Assembly (NCBI GenBank): GCA_009702945.1
Contig: WLGZ01000032.1
Location: 1 to 8,398 of the forward strand
Source of the DNA: Actinomycetota bacterium
GTDB lineage: Bacteria; Actinomycetota; Actinomycetes; S36-B12; UBA5976
Direction of reading: 5' to 3'
DNA: 8,398 nt
In this document: piece after piece, positions 1 through 6,014 of the stretch
Numbering within the stretch: position 1 is the stretch's first letter
Layout of the letters: each line of letters begins with the position of its first letter
Position numbers and translations under genes: made by a program
The notes under the pieces: generated by a model
Seen by the model: the letters and a program-made list of their open reading frames with translations, nothing else
What the model was told of the DNA's origin: nothing
Database searches by the model: none

Positions 1-808
1 CAGGAATTATGTTCAAAGTTAGGGCTGTTTGTTTTGTTGTTAACTTTGGTGCCGCGTAGTTAAAGAGCAAGAATGGCAAGGTAGTTCCTATAACACCAGC
101 AAGCACCGCAATGTAGAAATAACTACCTACCGATTGCGGAGTTGCTATCTCGGTCTGAGTTGCAAACAAAACGACAATTGAGAAAAAGCTAGCTGAAGTC
201 ATTTGGCCAAGAGTCAGAGCGATTGTGTTGACTTCTGATTTCAATCTGCGCATAAACAATCCATAAATCGCACCGCATAAACCCACACCTAAAAATGCAA
301 GAGCTCCGACCAATCCAGCGGAAACTGAAAGTCCAAGGAAGGTTACATATTGGCCAGCGGTTTCTGGATTACTGGCCTGTCCCGCGATACCAACGATGAT
401 CGCGCCTGATACGCCAACTAACAATGCAATTACAGACCAAAGCGATAACTTCTCGCGCAGAAATATTGCTCCTCCGAGCGCAAGGAAGATTACTTCACTC
501 GACATCAAGATAGCGCCAGTTGTAACAGTTCCGTACTGCCAACCAATGTTGCCCAATAGATATGCCAAGCCTGGCTGGATTAGACCAAACGGAAGTGCCA
601 GTTTCCAAGGCACTTGGCGAAGTGCCTTGCGAAGCGAGGGAATACCTAACGCGACGAGGAAGAACAGCACAAGACCACTAATTATTTCGATTACAAAAAA
701 TGAAACGGGATCTATGTAGTCAATTGCAATGTCAGCGATTGGATTACCCACGCCCCAGCTGACCATCGCCAGCATCATGGCAATTAGGTATTTATTAGCG
801 TGCAACAT
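1..808 (-). CDS. EamA/DMT-family membrane transporter, C-terminus cut by window edge
   Basis: I translated this frame by hand; it is open from an ATG at 808 through the left edge, giving 269 codons without a stop. The product is very hydrophobic, with likely membrane segments near residues 7-25, 36-56, 70-87, 97-116, 122-142, 156-185, 197-217 and 228-250. This matches the two-repeat, ten-helix layout of drug/metabolite transporters of about 290-300 residues, so perhaps 25-30 residues are missing. The segment ending in LREKLSLWSVIALLVGVSG resembles the end of the first EamA repeat. The gene lies 43 bp downstream of the acyl-CoA dehydrogenase on the same strand, so it is probably the last gene of that operon. 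It would act in the cytoplasmic membrane as importer or exporter of a small metabolite; the substrate cannot be read. Two further ATGs at codons 11 and 12 are alternative starts. Confidence 0.85.
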   Translation of the reverse strand, partial: MLHANKYLIAMMLAMVSWGVGNPIADIAIDYIDPVSFFVIEIISGLVLFFLVALGIPSLRKALRQVPWKLALPFGLIQPGLAYLLGNIGWQYGTVTTGAILMSSEVIFLALGGAIFLREKLSLWSVIALLVGVSGAIIVGIAGQASNPETAGQYVTFLGLSVSAGLVGALAFLGVGLCGAIYGLFMRRLKSEVNTIALTLGQMTSASFFSIVVLFATQTEIATPQSVGSYFYIAVLAGVIGTTLPFLLFNYAAPKLTTKQTALTLNIIP

Positions 809-851
809 GGATCAAGTATCTCGGAAAATCAACTAGTTAATGAAACCTGAA

Positions 852-2000
852 CTAGTCAGCAAAAATCTGCTTGGCAATAACCATTCGCATGATGTCATTT
901 GTGCCTTCGCCAATGCTCATTAATGGGGCATCGCGATACAGACGCTCAATTTCATACTCAGTTGAATAGCCGTAGCCACCATGAACCTGCATAGCTCGAA
1001 GTGAGTTCTGAATTGCAACTTCGGAGGCAAATACCTTGGCTTGAGCTGTCTGCAAATCAACGCGCTTACCTTGATCAGCCTCAGAGGCTGCCCAATAAGT
1101 AAGTAGGCGAGCAGCTTGCAAGTCAGTTGCCATGTCAGCAATCTTTAGCTGAATAGCCTGGAACTCAGAAATGCTCTTGCCAAAAGCCATACGCGACTTT
1201 GCATACTTAACAGCCTCTTCGTAAGCACGAGCTGCAATACCAACCGAGCGAGCTGCAATGTTTAGGCGACCGGTCTCAAGCGCAGAAAGCACCTGCTGCA
1301 TACCGCGACCTTCAACACCTCCAAGAAGATTCTCAACAGGTACTCGGACTTCATCAAGGATGACTTCGCAAGACTCTGGACCTTTGTAGCCCATTTTTGG
1401 AATGTCTTTACCGATTGTGAAACCAGGAGTTCCAGCATCAATAAGCAGCACTGACATTCCTTTATGACGAGGATCTGCCTTTGGGTCAGTTTTAACAAGT
1501 ACTGGAAGTGGGTCAGCGTGACGGGCGTTGGTAATCCAAGTCTTGGAGCCACGCACTATGTAATGGTCGCCATCAAGAGTTGCAGTAGTTGTGATTCCTT
1601 GCAGGTCGGTTCCAGCACCTGGCTCAGTTAGACCAAGTCCACTGCGACGAGCACCAGTTGCTAACTCAGGCAGATATTTTGCCTTTTGCTCAGGAGTGCC
1701 GTGCTTGGAAATTATGAAGCAAGCCATGGAGTGCGATCCCAAGATTCCGGCTACACCCATCCAGCCACGGGATAGTTCTTCGAAAACAATGGAGAACGTT
1801 GTCATGTCAACGCCAAGGCCACCGAACTCTTCTGGAATTGTCATTCCAAAAAGTCCCATTTCCTTCATGTGCTCAACGATGGCAGTTGGGTATTCGCCCG
1901 AATGTTCCATGTCGCGAGCAACCGGAATGATTTCCTTATCAACGAAGGCGCGAATAGCTTCTTGGAAATCTTTCTGGTCTTGCGTTAACTGAATTGTCAT
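852..2000 (-). CDS. Acyl-CoA dehydrogenase, FAD-dependent
   Basis: This 382-residue protein has the usual length of the acyl-CoA dehydrogenase family, which introduces an alpha,beta double bond into acyl-CoA thioesters and passes electrons to ETF. The N-terminal helical domain is followed by the first family signature around residues 123-132 (LTEPGAGTD) and the FAD-contact segment KTWITNA at 153-159. The second signature starts at Q338 (QVHGGYGYSTEYEIERLYRD). The segment IGEGTNDI near the C-terminus carries Glu365, the usual catalytic base, so the enzyme should be active as a dehydrogenase rather than a nitroalkane-oxidase-like derivative. Chain-length preference cannot be told from sequence; short or branched acyl-CoA is the commoner case for this subtype. 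Its ATG overlaps the stop of the upstream alpha/beta hydrolase by one base (TAATG), indicating translational coupling. Confidence 0.95.
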   Translation of the reverse strand: MTIQLTQDQKDFQEAIRAFVDKEIIPVARDMEHSGEYPTAIVEHMKEMGLFGMTIPEEFGGLGVDMTTFSIVFEELSRGWMGVAGILGSHSMACFIISKHGTPEQKAKYLPELATGARRSGLGLTEPGAGTDLQGITTTATLDGDHYIVRGSKTWITNARHADPLPVLVKTDPKADPRHKGMSVLLIDAGTPGFTIGKDIPKMGYKGPESCEVILDEVRVPVENLLGGVEGRGMQQVLSALETGRLNIAARSVGIAARAYEEAVKYAKSRMAFGKSISEFQAIQLKIADMATDLQAARLLTYWAASEADQGKRVDLQTAQAKVFASEVAIQNSLRAMQVHGGYGYSTEYEIERLYRDAPLMSIGEGTNDIMRMVIAKQIFAD

Positions 2001-2809
2001 TAATTGGCCTCAAGGAATTCTTTAAGAAGTGCATCGAATCGGATGCGCTGTTCTTTACCCGCGATTACATGTGATGCATCTGGCCATGTGATGCCGATGC
2101 AGTTTGGAATCAAGTCTTCAATCACTTGGGTGTGACGCGCGGTGGTAATTGAATCTTGAAGTGCATGCAACACAAGCGACGGAGTTTTGATGTGTGGCAG
2201 GCGCTCACGGGAATCGTGGATGTTGCAAGCATGGACGTAACGCTCATGTGCAGCAAGGTTTCCGTTTAAGTCTGCCCAAGTGCCGTTGTCGCCTAATAAG
2301 CGATCGCGGTTTTCGTTGTAGAAATCTCCTGGGAAGGAAAATGATGCAACGAACTTCTGGAAAGCGTAGAAGCCAGACTCTTGATGCATGGTTGTCATGC
2401 TGTCTAGTTGGTCAACCATGATTGGATCTGCATAAGCCCAAGTTCCGGTCATTACTAATGAGCGAGCTAAGTCTGGACGCGCGTAAGCGAGCTCTTGTCC
2501 GATGCAGGCACCCATGCCGACCATGCCAACAATGTGAACGTTGGTCCAACCAAGATGATCAAGAAGCTGCGCTAAGTCATCAGCGAATAATTGCATTGTT
2601 GCTTCACGTGTGTAGTCGTCAGTGCTATCGCGCATACCGCGGTAGTCAAAGGTCAATACTTCGTACGTTTCAAATAAGTAACGCGGCGCATCTTTTTGTT
2701 TGCCATGACAAAAAGTTCCCCAGCCGCCCATAACGACTGCTTTATCTGCTCCCGGAATACCGGAAACTTCGTAATACATTGAATGGCCATTTACATCTAA
2801 CGTCGGCAT
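2000..2809 (-). CDS. Alpha/beta-hydrolase fold protein, RutD-like by context, nucleophile not visible
   Basis: The 269-residue protein has the alpha/beta-hydrolase layout: an oxyanion-hole region near residues 28-36, a DYRG segment at 55-58, the elbow strand at 91-95, a cap region at roughly 125-195, a possible acid Asp219 (LVLHALQDS) and a clear catalytic-type His247 (DASH). The elbow reads VGMVGMGACIG at 94-104. Where homologues have Gly-x-Ser-x-Gly, no Ser is present, and the nearest polar candidate is Cys102. The family includes esterases, thioesterases, C-C hydrolases and RutD, which hydrolyses 3-aminoacrylate in the Rut pathway. Divergence from rutA and similar length make a RutD-like role plausible, but orthology is not shown. 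A Shine-Dalgarno GGAG lies a few bases upstream of the ATG. It is first in the operon with the dehydrogenase, whose start overlaps its stop by one base. Confidence 0.88.
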   Translation of the reverse strand: MPTLDVNGHSMYYEVSGIPGADKAVVMGGWGTFCHGKQKDAPRYLFETYEVLTFDYRGMRDSTDDYTREATMQLFADDLAQLLDHLGWTNVHIVGMVGMGACIGQELAYARPDLARSLVMTGTWAYADPIMVDQLDSMTTMHQESGFYAFQKFVASFSFPGDFYNENRDRLLGDNGTWADLNGNLAAHERYVHACNIHDSRERLPHIKTPSLVLHALQDSITTARHTQVIEDLIPNCIGITWPDASHVIAGKEQRIRFDALLKEFLEAN

Positions 2810-2843
2810 GAAAGCTCCAGGATCGAGGGGTCAATTACTCCAA

Positions 2844-2853
2844 ATGTATACAA
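2844..2853. promoter_or_regulatory. Operator-like palindrome (ATGTATACAA), candidate GntR/FCD site
   Basis: This site matches TTGTATACAA at nine of ten positions and shares the core TGTATACAAA with the site at 7045-7056. FadR/FCD-subfamily GntR proteins typically bind palindromes of the form T-GT-n-AC-A, which fits. It overlaps the predicted -10 element of the leftward hydrolase promoter, so binding would probably repress that operon. It is about 180 bp from the rutA start, so its effect on rutA is uncertain. The assignment to the regulator at 4161-4814 is inferred from motif type and proximity. Confidence 0.55.
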
Positions 2854-2873
2854 AGTTGGGTTTTTTGGCTCAA
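2845..2873 (-). promoter_or_regulatory. Predicted promoter of the hydrolase-dehydrogenase-transporter operon
   Basis: Read on the minus strand, TTGAGC (complement of 2868-2873) and TATACA (complement of 2845-2850) are separated by exactly 17 bp. This is a reasonable sigma-70-type arrangement ahead of the ATG at 2809. The -10 coincides with the operator-like palindrome and the -35 lies inside the inverted repeat at 2856-2881, so both elements could be regulated by protein binding. This is pattern matching by eye only. Confidence 0.42.
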
Positions 2874-2881
2874 AAACCCAA
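2856..2881. repeat. Perfect 10-bp inverted repeat with 6-bp spacer in divergent promoter region
   Basis: TTGGGTTTTT at 2856-2865 and AAAAACCCAA at 2872-2881 are exact reverse complements around the spacer TGGCTC. The repeat starts three bases after the operator-like palindrome and covers the predicted -35 of the leftward promoter. It could be a protein-binding site. It could also form a hairpin if transcribed, but it lacks a following T-run and has no gene ending nearby, so a terminator role is unlikely. Confidence 0.6.
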
Positions 2882-2906
2882 TAACTGCGTTGCCAAATGT
2901 TCCTTT

Positions 2907-3000
2907 TGGACACAAAATGTACATTCTCTAGGACAAAGTGAGGTTTTCACACTAAGTTTCAGAGAAACGCTTTGTGTGGATCTGTGTCCATACTGCCTAG
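2907..3000 (+). promoter_or_regulatory. Possible rutA promoter and structured 5' leader
   Basis: This non-coding stretch upstream of rutA contains several complementary arms: TGGACACA (2907-2914) with TGTGTCCA (2983-2990), CTAGG (2928-2932) with CCTAG (2996-3000), ACAAAG (2933-2938) with CTTTGT (2970-2975), and a small hairpin GTTTC-AGA-GAAAC (2956-2968) flanked by CACAC and GTGTG. Some pairings exclude each other. A palindrome AATGTACATT lies at 2916-2925. Candidate promoter elements are AGGACA (2930-2935) with TAAGTT (2953-2958) at 17-bp spacing, or TTGCCA (2890-2895) with CAAAAT (2913-2918). Which promoter is used decides whether the arms are transcribed. I do not recognise a known riboswitch class. 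Confidence 0.3.
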
Positions 3001-3016
3001 ATTGCGATTTGAAACC

Positions 3017-3024
3017 GGAAGGAG
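3017..3024 (+). promoter_or_regulatory. Strong ribosome binding site fixing the rutA start
   Basis: GGAAGGAG ends seven bases before the GTG at 3032. This is a near-ideal Shine-Dalgarno match and spacing. It supports translation from the GTG rather than from an in-frame TTG at 2972, which would add 20 residues unlike the family N-terminus. Confidence 0.8.
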
Positions 3025-3031
3025 TTCCCAA

Positions 3032-4099
3032 GTGGATCTCGGAGTATTTTTACCAATTGGCAATAATGGTTGGCTGATCTCAACCACGTCGCCGCAATAC
3101 AAGCCATCTTTCGAATTGAACGTTGAATGTGTTCAGCGCGCTGAAAAGTATGGTTTTGAATTTGCACTGTCAATGATCAAGCTTCGTGGCTTTGGTGGAC
3201 AGAGTGAATTCTGGGATTACAACTTGGAATCCTTTACCTTGATGGCAGCACTTGCTGCAAAGACAGAAAAGATCAAACTTTTCGCATCAACAGCAATTCT
3301 TACTTTGCCACCAGCGATTGTCGCTCGAATGGCAACAACAATTGATTCCATCGCACCAGGTCGTTTTGGCGTAAACATCGTGTCCGGTTGGGCAAAGGGT
3401 GAATACGATCAAATGGGTCTATGGCCAGGAGACGAATACTTCGGCTACCGCTACGAATACTCCGAAGAGTACGTACGCGTTATGCAGGAACTTTGGACCA
3501 AGGGATCATCTGACTTCAAGGGTCAGTTCTTCAAGATGGATGACTGTCACATGTTGCCAAAGCCATCTTCAAAGATTCAGCTTGTAGCTGCCGGTCAGTC
3601 AGAGCGCGGTATGCGTTTCTGTGCTGAGTACGGTGACTACCAGTTCATTCTTGGTACTGGCGTAAACACACCAAAGGCTTTCGCCCCAAGTGCTGAACAG
3701 CTTGTTCGCGCAACTAAGGAAACTGGCCGCGACGTCGGTGCCTTCGTTCTGTTCATGGTTATCGTTGATGAAACAGACGAAAAGGCCATGGCTAAGTGGA
3801 AGCACTACAACGCTGGCGCAGACGCTGGCGCATTGTCATGGATGGCTGGCCAGGCTGCTGCAGACGTTAATGCAGACGGTTCCGGAACTGCCGCCAACAT
3901 CGCACTTCCAGAAGGTGCAATCAACTTCAACATGGGAACACTTGTTGGCTCGTACGCCTCAGTTGCTCGCATGCTTGATGAAGTTGACACCGTTCCAGGC
4001 GTTAAGGGTGTCATGTTGACATTCGATGACTTCGTAACTGGCATGGATATCTTCGGTACAAAGGTTCAGCCTTTGATGAAGACCCGCGTTGGCAAGTAA
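3032..4099 (+). CDS. rutA: Pyrimidine oxygenase RutA (flavin-dependent, luciferase-like monooxygenase family)
   Basis: RutA uses reduced FMN and O2 to cleave the uracil ring at an amide bond, giving a ureidoacrylate-type product; it acts in the cytoplasm. From the GTG start the protein has 355 residues and begins MDLGVFLPIGNNGWLIST, in register with the E. coli RutA N-terminus as I recall it. Long conserved blocks include FALSMIKLRGFGG (44-56), TLPPAIVARM (91-100), QMGLWPGD (127-134), the AGQS segment at 187-190 and NMGTLVGSYASVARMLDE (300-317). FMN-contact positions I recall for RutA (49-50, 115, 124, 140-141, 190) hold I-K, N, E, R-Y and S here. The N- and C-terminal TIM-barrel segments are intact. 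It stands alone on the plus strand, divergent from the hydrolase operon and followed by a terminator. No rutB-G genes adjoin it, so the true substrate could be uracil, thymine or another cyclic amide. Confidence 0.93.
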   Translation: MDLGVFLPIGNNGWLISTTSPQYKPSFELNVECVQRAEKYGFEFALSMIKLRGFGGQSEFWDYNLESFTLMAALAAKTEKIKLFASTAILTLPPAIVARMATTIDSIAPGRFGVNIVSGWAKGEYDQMGLWPGDEYFGYRYEYSEEYVRVMQELWTKGSSDFKGQFFKMDDCHMLPKPSSKIQLVAAGQSERGMRFCAEYGDYQFILGTGVNTPKAFAPSAEQLVRATKETGRDVGAFVLFMVIVDETDEKAMAKWKHYNAGADAGALSWMAGQAAADVNADGSGTAANIALPEGAINFNMGTLVGSYASVARMLDEVDTVPGVKGVMLTFDDFVTGMDIFGTKVQPLMKTRVGK

Positions 4100-4110
4100 T
4101 ACCTCTCGTT

Positions 4111-4148
4111 AAAAAACGAGCACCTGCAGATGCAGGTGCTCGTTTTTT
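4111..4148. terminator. Strong bidirectional rho-independent terminator
   Basis: Two exactly complementary 18-base arms (4111-4128 and 4131-4148) flank the two-base gap GA. The GC-rich inner stem CGAGCACCTGCA is bordered by six A on the left and six T on the right, so the hairpin has a T-tract in either direction; in the RNA the loop would open to about four or more bases. It sits 11 bases after the rutA stop and 12 bases before the stop of the convergent GntR gene, so it should end both transcripts. Confidence 0.93.
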
Positions 4149-4160
4149 ATTGTCTAAATT

Positions 4161-4814
4161 TTATTCAGGATCTGGTTGGCCAAGGATTTCTTCTCGAGCT
4201 GCAAGTACGTGAGCGCGCATAACGCTCGATGCCCAAACTTCATCTCCGGCTTTCATGGCATTAACAATCTCACGGTGATGGTGCAGACTTCGCTGTAGCG
4301 CTTCTGGGGAATAAACCTTGTAAGTCTGCATCACGATTGGTACGTGGATCAAAGTTTCGATCAATAGTCCAAGTCGAGTTGAATTCGACATCTCAATTAT
4401 CTTGCCGTGGAAAATTCGGTTTCGAGCAGCTAGTGCTGGCAATCGCGTTTCCGAAGAAAGATCTGTCTCGGCTAACTCTTCCATTTCAGTGCAAATGTTT
4501 TCTAGGAACTCAATTTCTGCAGCTGAGGCACGGGGAGTAGCTAGTTCGCAAGCATGCGATTCAAGAATGGAACGAAGGTCGAAAATTTCGCGCAGATCAT
4601 GAACGTCCCACTCTGCAACTCGCGCACCTCGGTTTGGTGAAACATCTACTAAACCTTCAGCTGCTAATCGACGTAAAGCCTCGCGCACCGGAGTGCGTGA
4701 AATGCCCATGCTGACAGCAAGATCTTCTTCGACCAATCGCTCTGAGTTGGAGAGCTCGCCATTTAGGATGGCAGTTCTAATCTGTTCGTAAACCGTAGTT
4801 GCGATCTTTGCCAT
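4161..4814 (-). CDS. GntR-family transcriptional regulator, FCD (FadR-type) subfamily
   Basis: The 217-residue protein has an N-terminal winged helix-turn-helix at about residues 5-67 (LAVSMGISRTPVREALRRLAAEGLV, then the wing NRGARVA). A C-terminal all-helical FCD effector domain covers about 75-210. Likely metal-binding positions of the FCD domain are His136 (IFHGKI), His180 (HHHREIV) and His202 (MRAHV); the usual Asp four residues before the first His is Asn132. FCD regulators sense small organic acids or acyl-CoAs and bind short palindromes. The gene is last in the leftward operon, 25 bp after the FMN reductase, with GGGAG before the ATG. The TTGTATACAA-like sites at 2844, 6961 and 7045 are its most likely operators, implying control of its own operon, the CoA-transferase and the hydrolase operon. 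This is inferred from motif class and position. Confidence 0.94.
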   Translation of the reverse strand: MAKIATTVYEQIRTAILNGELSNSERLVEEDLAVSMGISRTPVREALRRLAAEGLVDVSPNRGARVAEWDVHDLREIFDLRSILESHACELATPRASAAEIEFLENICTEMEELAETDLSSETRLPALAARNRIFHGKIIEMSNSTRLGLLIETLIHVPIVMQTYKVYSPEALQRSLHHHREIVNAMKAGDEVWASSVMRAHVLAAREEILGQPDPE

Positions 4815-4839
4815 ACTGTTTGCTCCCGAAAGCTATTGG

Positions 4840-5400
4840 CTATCTACGTGACCAAGTTGCGAATTGTTCAACCTGGCGCCCGACAGTCTCAAGGTTACTT
4901 CGTGCACCCTCATCATCTGTGGTTCCATCAGCAGAAAACTTCGTGAATGAGGCATTGATTGTGGCGCCAAGGGGAGTTGGCCAAGCGCGAAGAGCGTGAG
5001 CAACTACTCGGATTTGCAACAAAGTCGTTGCGGTTGCTTGCCAACCGTATGCAACAGCAATGCAGCCAACTGCCATGCCGTCTAAGTAAACCCGTGGACC
5101 TTCGCGAAGATCTTCGATGTAATCCAAAGCGTTCTTGATCATTCCGGACATGCCACCGTGGTAACCAGGTGTGCTGATCATCAAGCCATCAGCTGCCGCG
5201 ACTGCTTCAAGAAACTTCTTGGCATTGTCGCTGCGATCTGGAGTTTCGGTGTCATAGATCGGGAACATTAGATCGCGGCCAGTTATGTAAGTAACTTTTG
5301 CGCCCGCACCTTCGGCGCCACGACCGGCAACCCGAAGTGCTTGTTCACTTGAAGAACCTGGGCGAGTGCTGCCACCAATTGCAAGAATGTTGATTGTCAC
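4840..5400 (-). CDS. NAD(P)H-dependent FMN reductase, flavodoxin-fold (SsuE/MsuE-type family)
   Basis: The 186-residue protein has the flavodoxin-like FMN reductase fold: the phosphate-binding loop GGSTRPGSSS at 9-18, the isoalloxazine-side segment STPGYHGGMSGMIKNALDY at 76-93 and VAYGWQATATTLLQIR at 116-131. Members reduce FMN with NAD(P)H and release FMNH2 to a partner oxygenase, or act as azo/quinone reductases. With a RutA oxygenase about 740 bp away and no RutF (a different fold) in the window, it is a candidate FMNH2 supplier for RutA. The start is GTG at 5400, supported by AGGAG seven bases upstream. It begins two bases after the stop of the WrbA-like gene and is followed 25 bp later by the regulator, so all are probably one transcript. 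Confidence 0.88.
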   Translation of the reverse strand: MTINILAIGGSTRPGSSSEQALRVAGRGAEGAGAKVTYITGRDLMFPIYDTETPDRSDNAKKFLEAVAAADGLMISTPGYHGGMSGMIKNALDYIEDLREGPRVYLDGMAVGCIAVAYGWQATATTLLQIRVVAHALRAWPTPLGATINASFTKFSADGTTDDEGARSNLETVGRQVEQFATWSRR

Positions 5401-5402
5401 AA

Positions 5403-6014
5403 CTAAGCTCCTGATTTTCCAGCTGCAACCCAGCCAGCAACTTGCGCTAACTGACGGCCCTGCACGAAGCAGGCCTTAAGTGAATCTTCATCTGGGACTG
5501 AACCCTTGCGTGAAACGTGTGAGGCGCCGTATGGATTTCCAGAAACTTTGCTCACGTGCTCGTCACCATAACCAAGCGGCATGATCAATGAACCCCAGTG
5601 GTAAAAGTGATTGTTGATTGCCAAGGTTGTTGACTCAAGGCCGCCATGTGCAGTTGAAGCAGTTGTGAATGCTGTACCAACTGTGTTCACAAGCGCACCC
5701 TTGAACCAAAGTCCACCAGTTGTGTCTAAGAAAGATTTAAGTTGCGATGCTGGTCCACCAAAGCGAGTTGGACTACCTAGTGCAATACCGTCGGCCCATT
5801 CCAAATCATCAAGAGTTGCAAGTGGCTCATTAGCCATTTCATCAAAGTGAGCCTGCCATTTTGGATTACTGGCAATTGCGTCTGCTGGCGCAGTTTCAGC
5901 AACGCGGCGAACTCGAACTTCGGCGCCTACGCTTGCAGCACCTTCACCAATGGCATTAGCCATGGCTGCAATATTGCCGGTTGCGGAGTAATAGACGATT
6001 GCAATGTTGGTCAT
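5403..6014 (-). CDS. wrbA: NAD(P)H:quinone oxidoreductase, WrbA family (flavodoxin-like)
   Basis: At 203 residues this is the normal length for WrbA-type proteins, which bind FMN and reduce quinones by two electrons with NAD(P)H. Visible features are the FMN phosphate loop YYSATGNIAAMANAI at 8-22, the segment GSPTRFGGPASQLKSFLDTTGGLW at 80-103, and TASTAHGGLESTT at 118-130, where WrbA proteins have the HGG flavin contact. YHWGSLIMPLGY at 138-149 completes the family pattern. Its ATG overlaps the stop of the HMG-CoA lyase gene by four bases (ATGA), with GGA eight bases upstream inside that gene. The operon thus carries two different flavodoxin-fold oxidoreductases, which suggests flavin or quinone chemistry in the pathway. 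Exact electron acceptor is not predictable. Confidence 0.9.
   Translation of the reverse strand: MTNIAIVYYSATGNIAAMANAIGEGAASVGAEVRVRRVAETAPADAIASNPKWQAHFDEMANEPLATLDDLEWADGIALGSPTRFGGPASQLKSFLDTTGGLWFKGALVNTVGTAFTTASTAHGGLESTTLAINNHFYHWGSLIMPLGYGDEHVSKVSGNPYGASHVSRKGSVPDEDSLKACFVQGRQLAQVAGWVAAGKSGA

Noticed and set aside
396..719. Plus-strand ORF of 107 codons
   Set aside because: It is antisense to the EamA transporter, whose hydrophobic helices and family motifs are clear on the minus strand.
831..857. Repeated AACTAGT between transporter and dehydrogenase
   Set aside because: Two 7-base copies, one of which overlaps the dehydrogenase stop codon, are within chance expectation in an AT-rich gap, and no promoter or terminator structure is visible.
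1591..2733. Plus-strand ORFs opposite the dehydrogenase and hydrolase
   Set aside because: They are antisense to strongly conserved proteins and encode no recognisable motifs.
2916..2925. Palindrome AATGTACATT as a fourth GntR site
   Set aside because: It has a GTAC rather than GTATAC core, so half-site spacing differs by two bases from the other three sites; kept only as part of the leader description.
2972..3031. Longer rutA starting at TTG 2972
   Set aside because: The extra 20 residues do not resemble RutA N-termini, while GTG 3032 has an ideal Shine-Dalgarno and starts exactly at the conserved beta strand.
2808..3077. Plus-strand ORF of 89 codons in the divergent region
   Set aside because: It runs across the control region into the start of rutA in another frame, has low-complexity content, and no recognisable domain.
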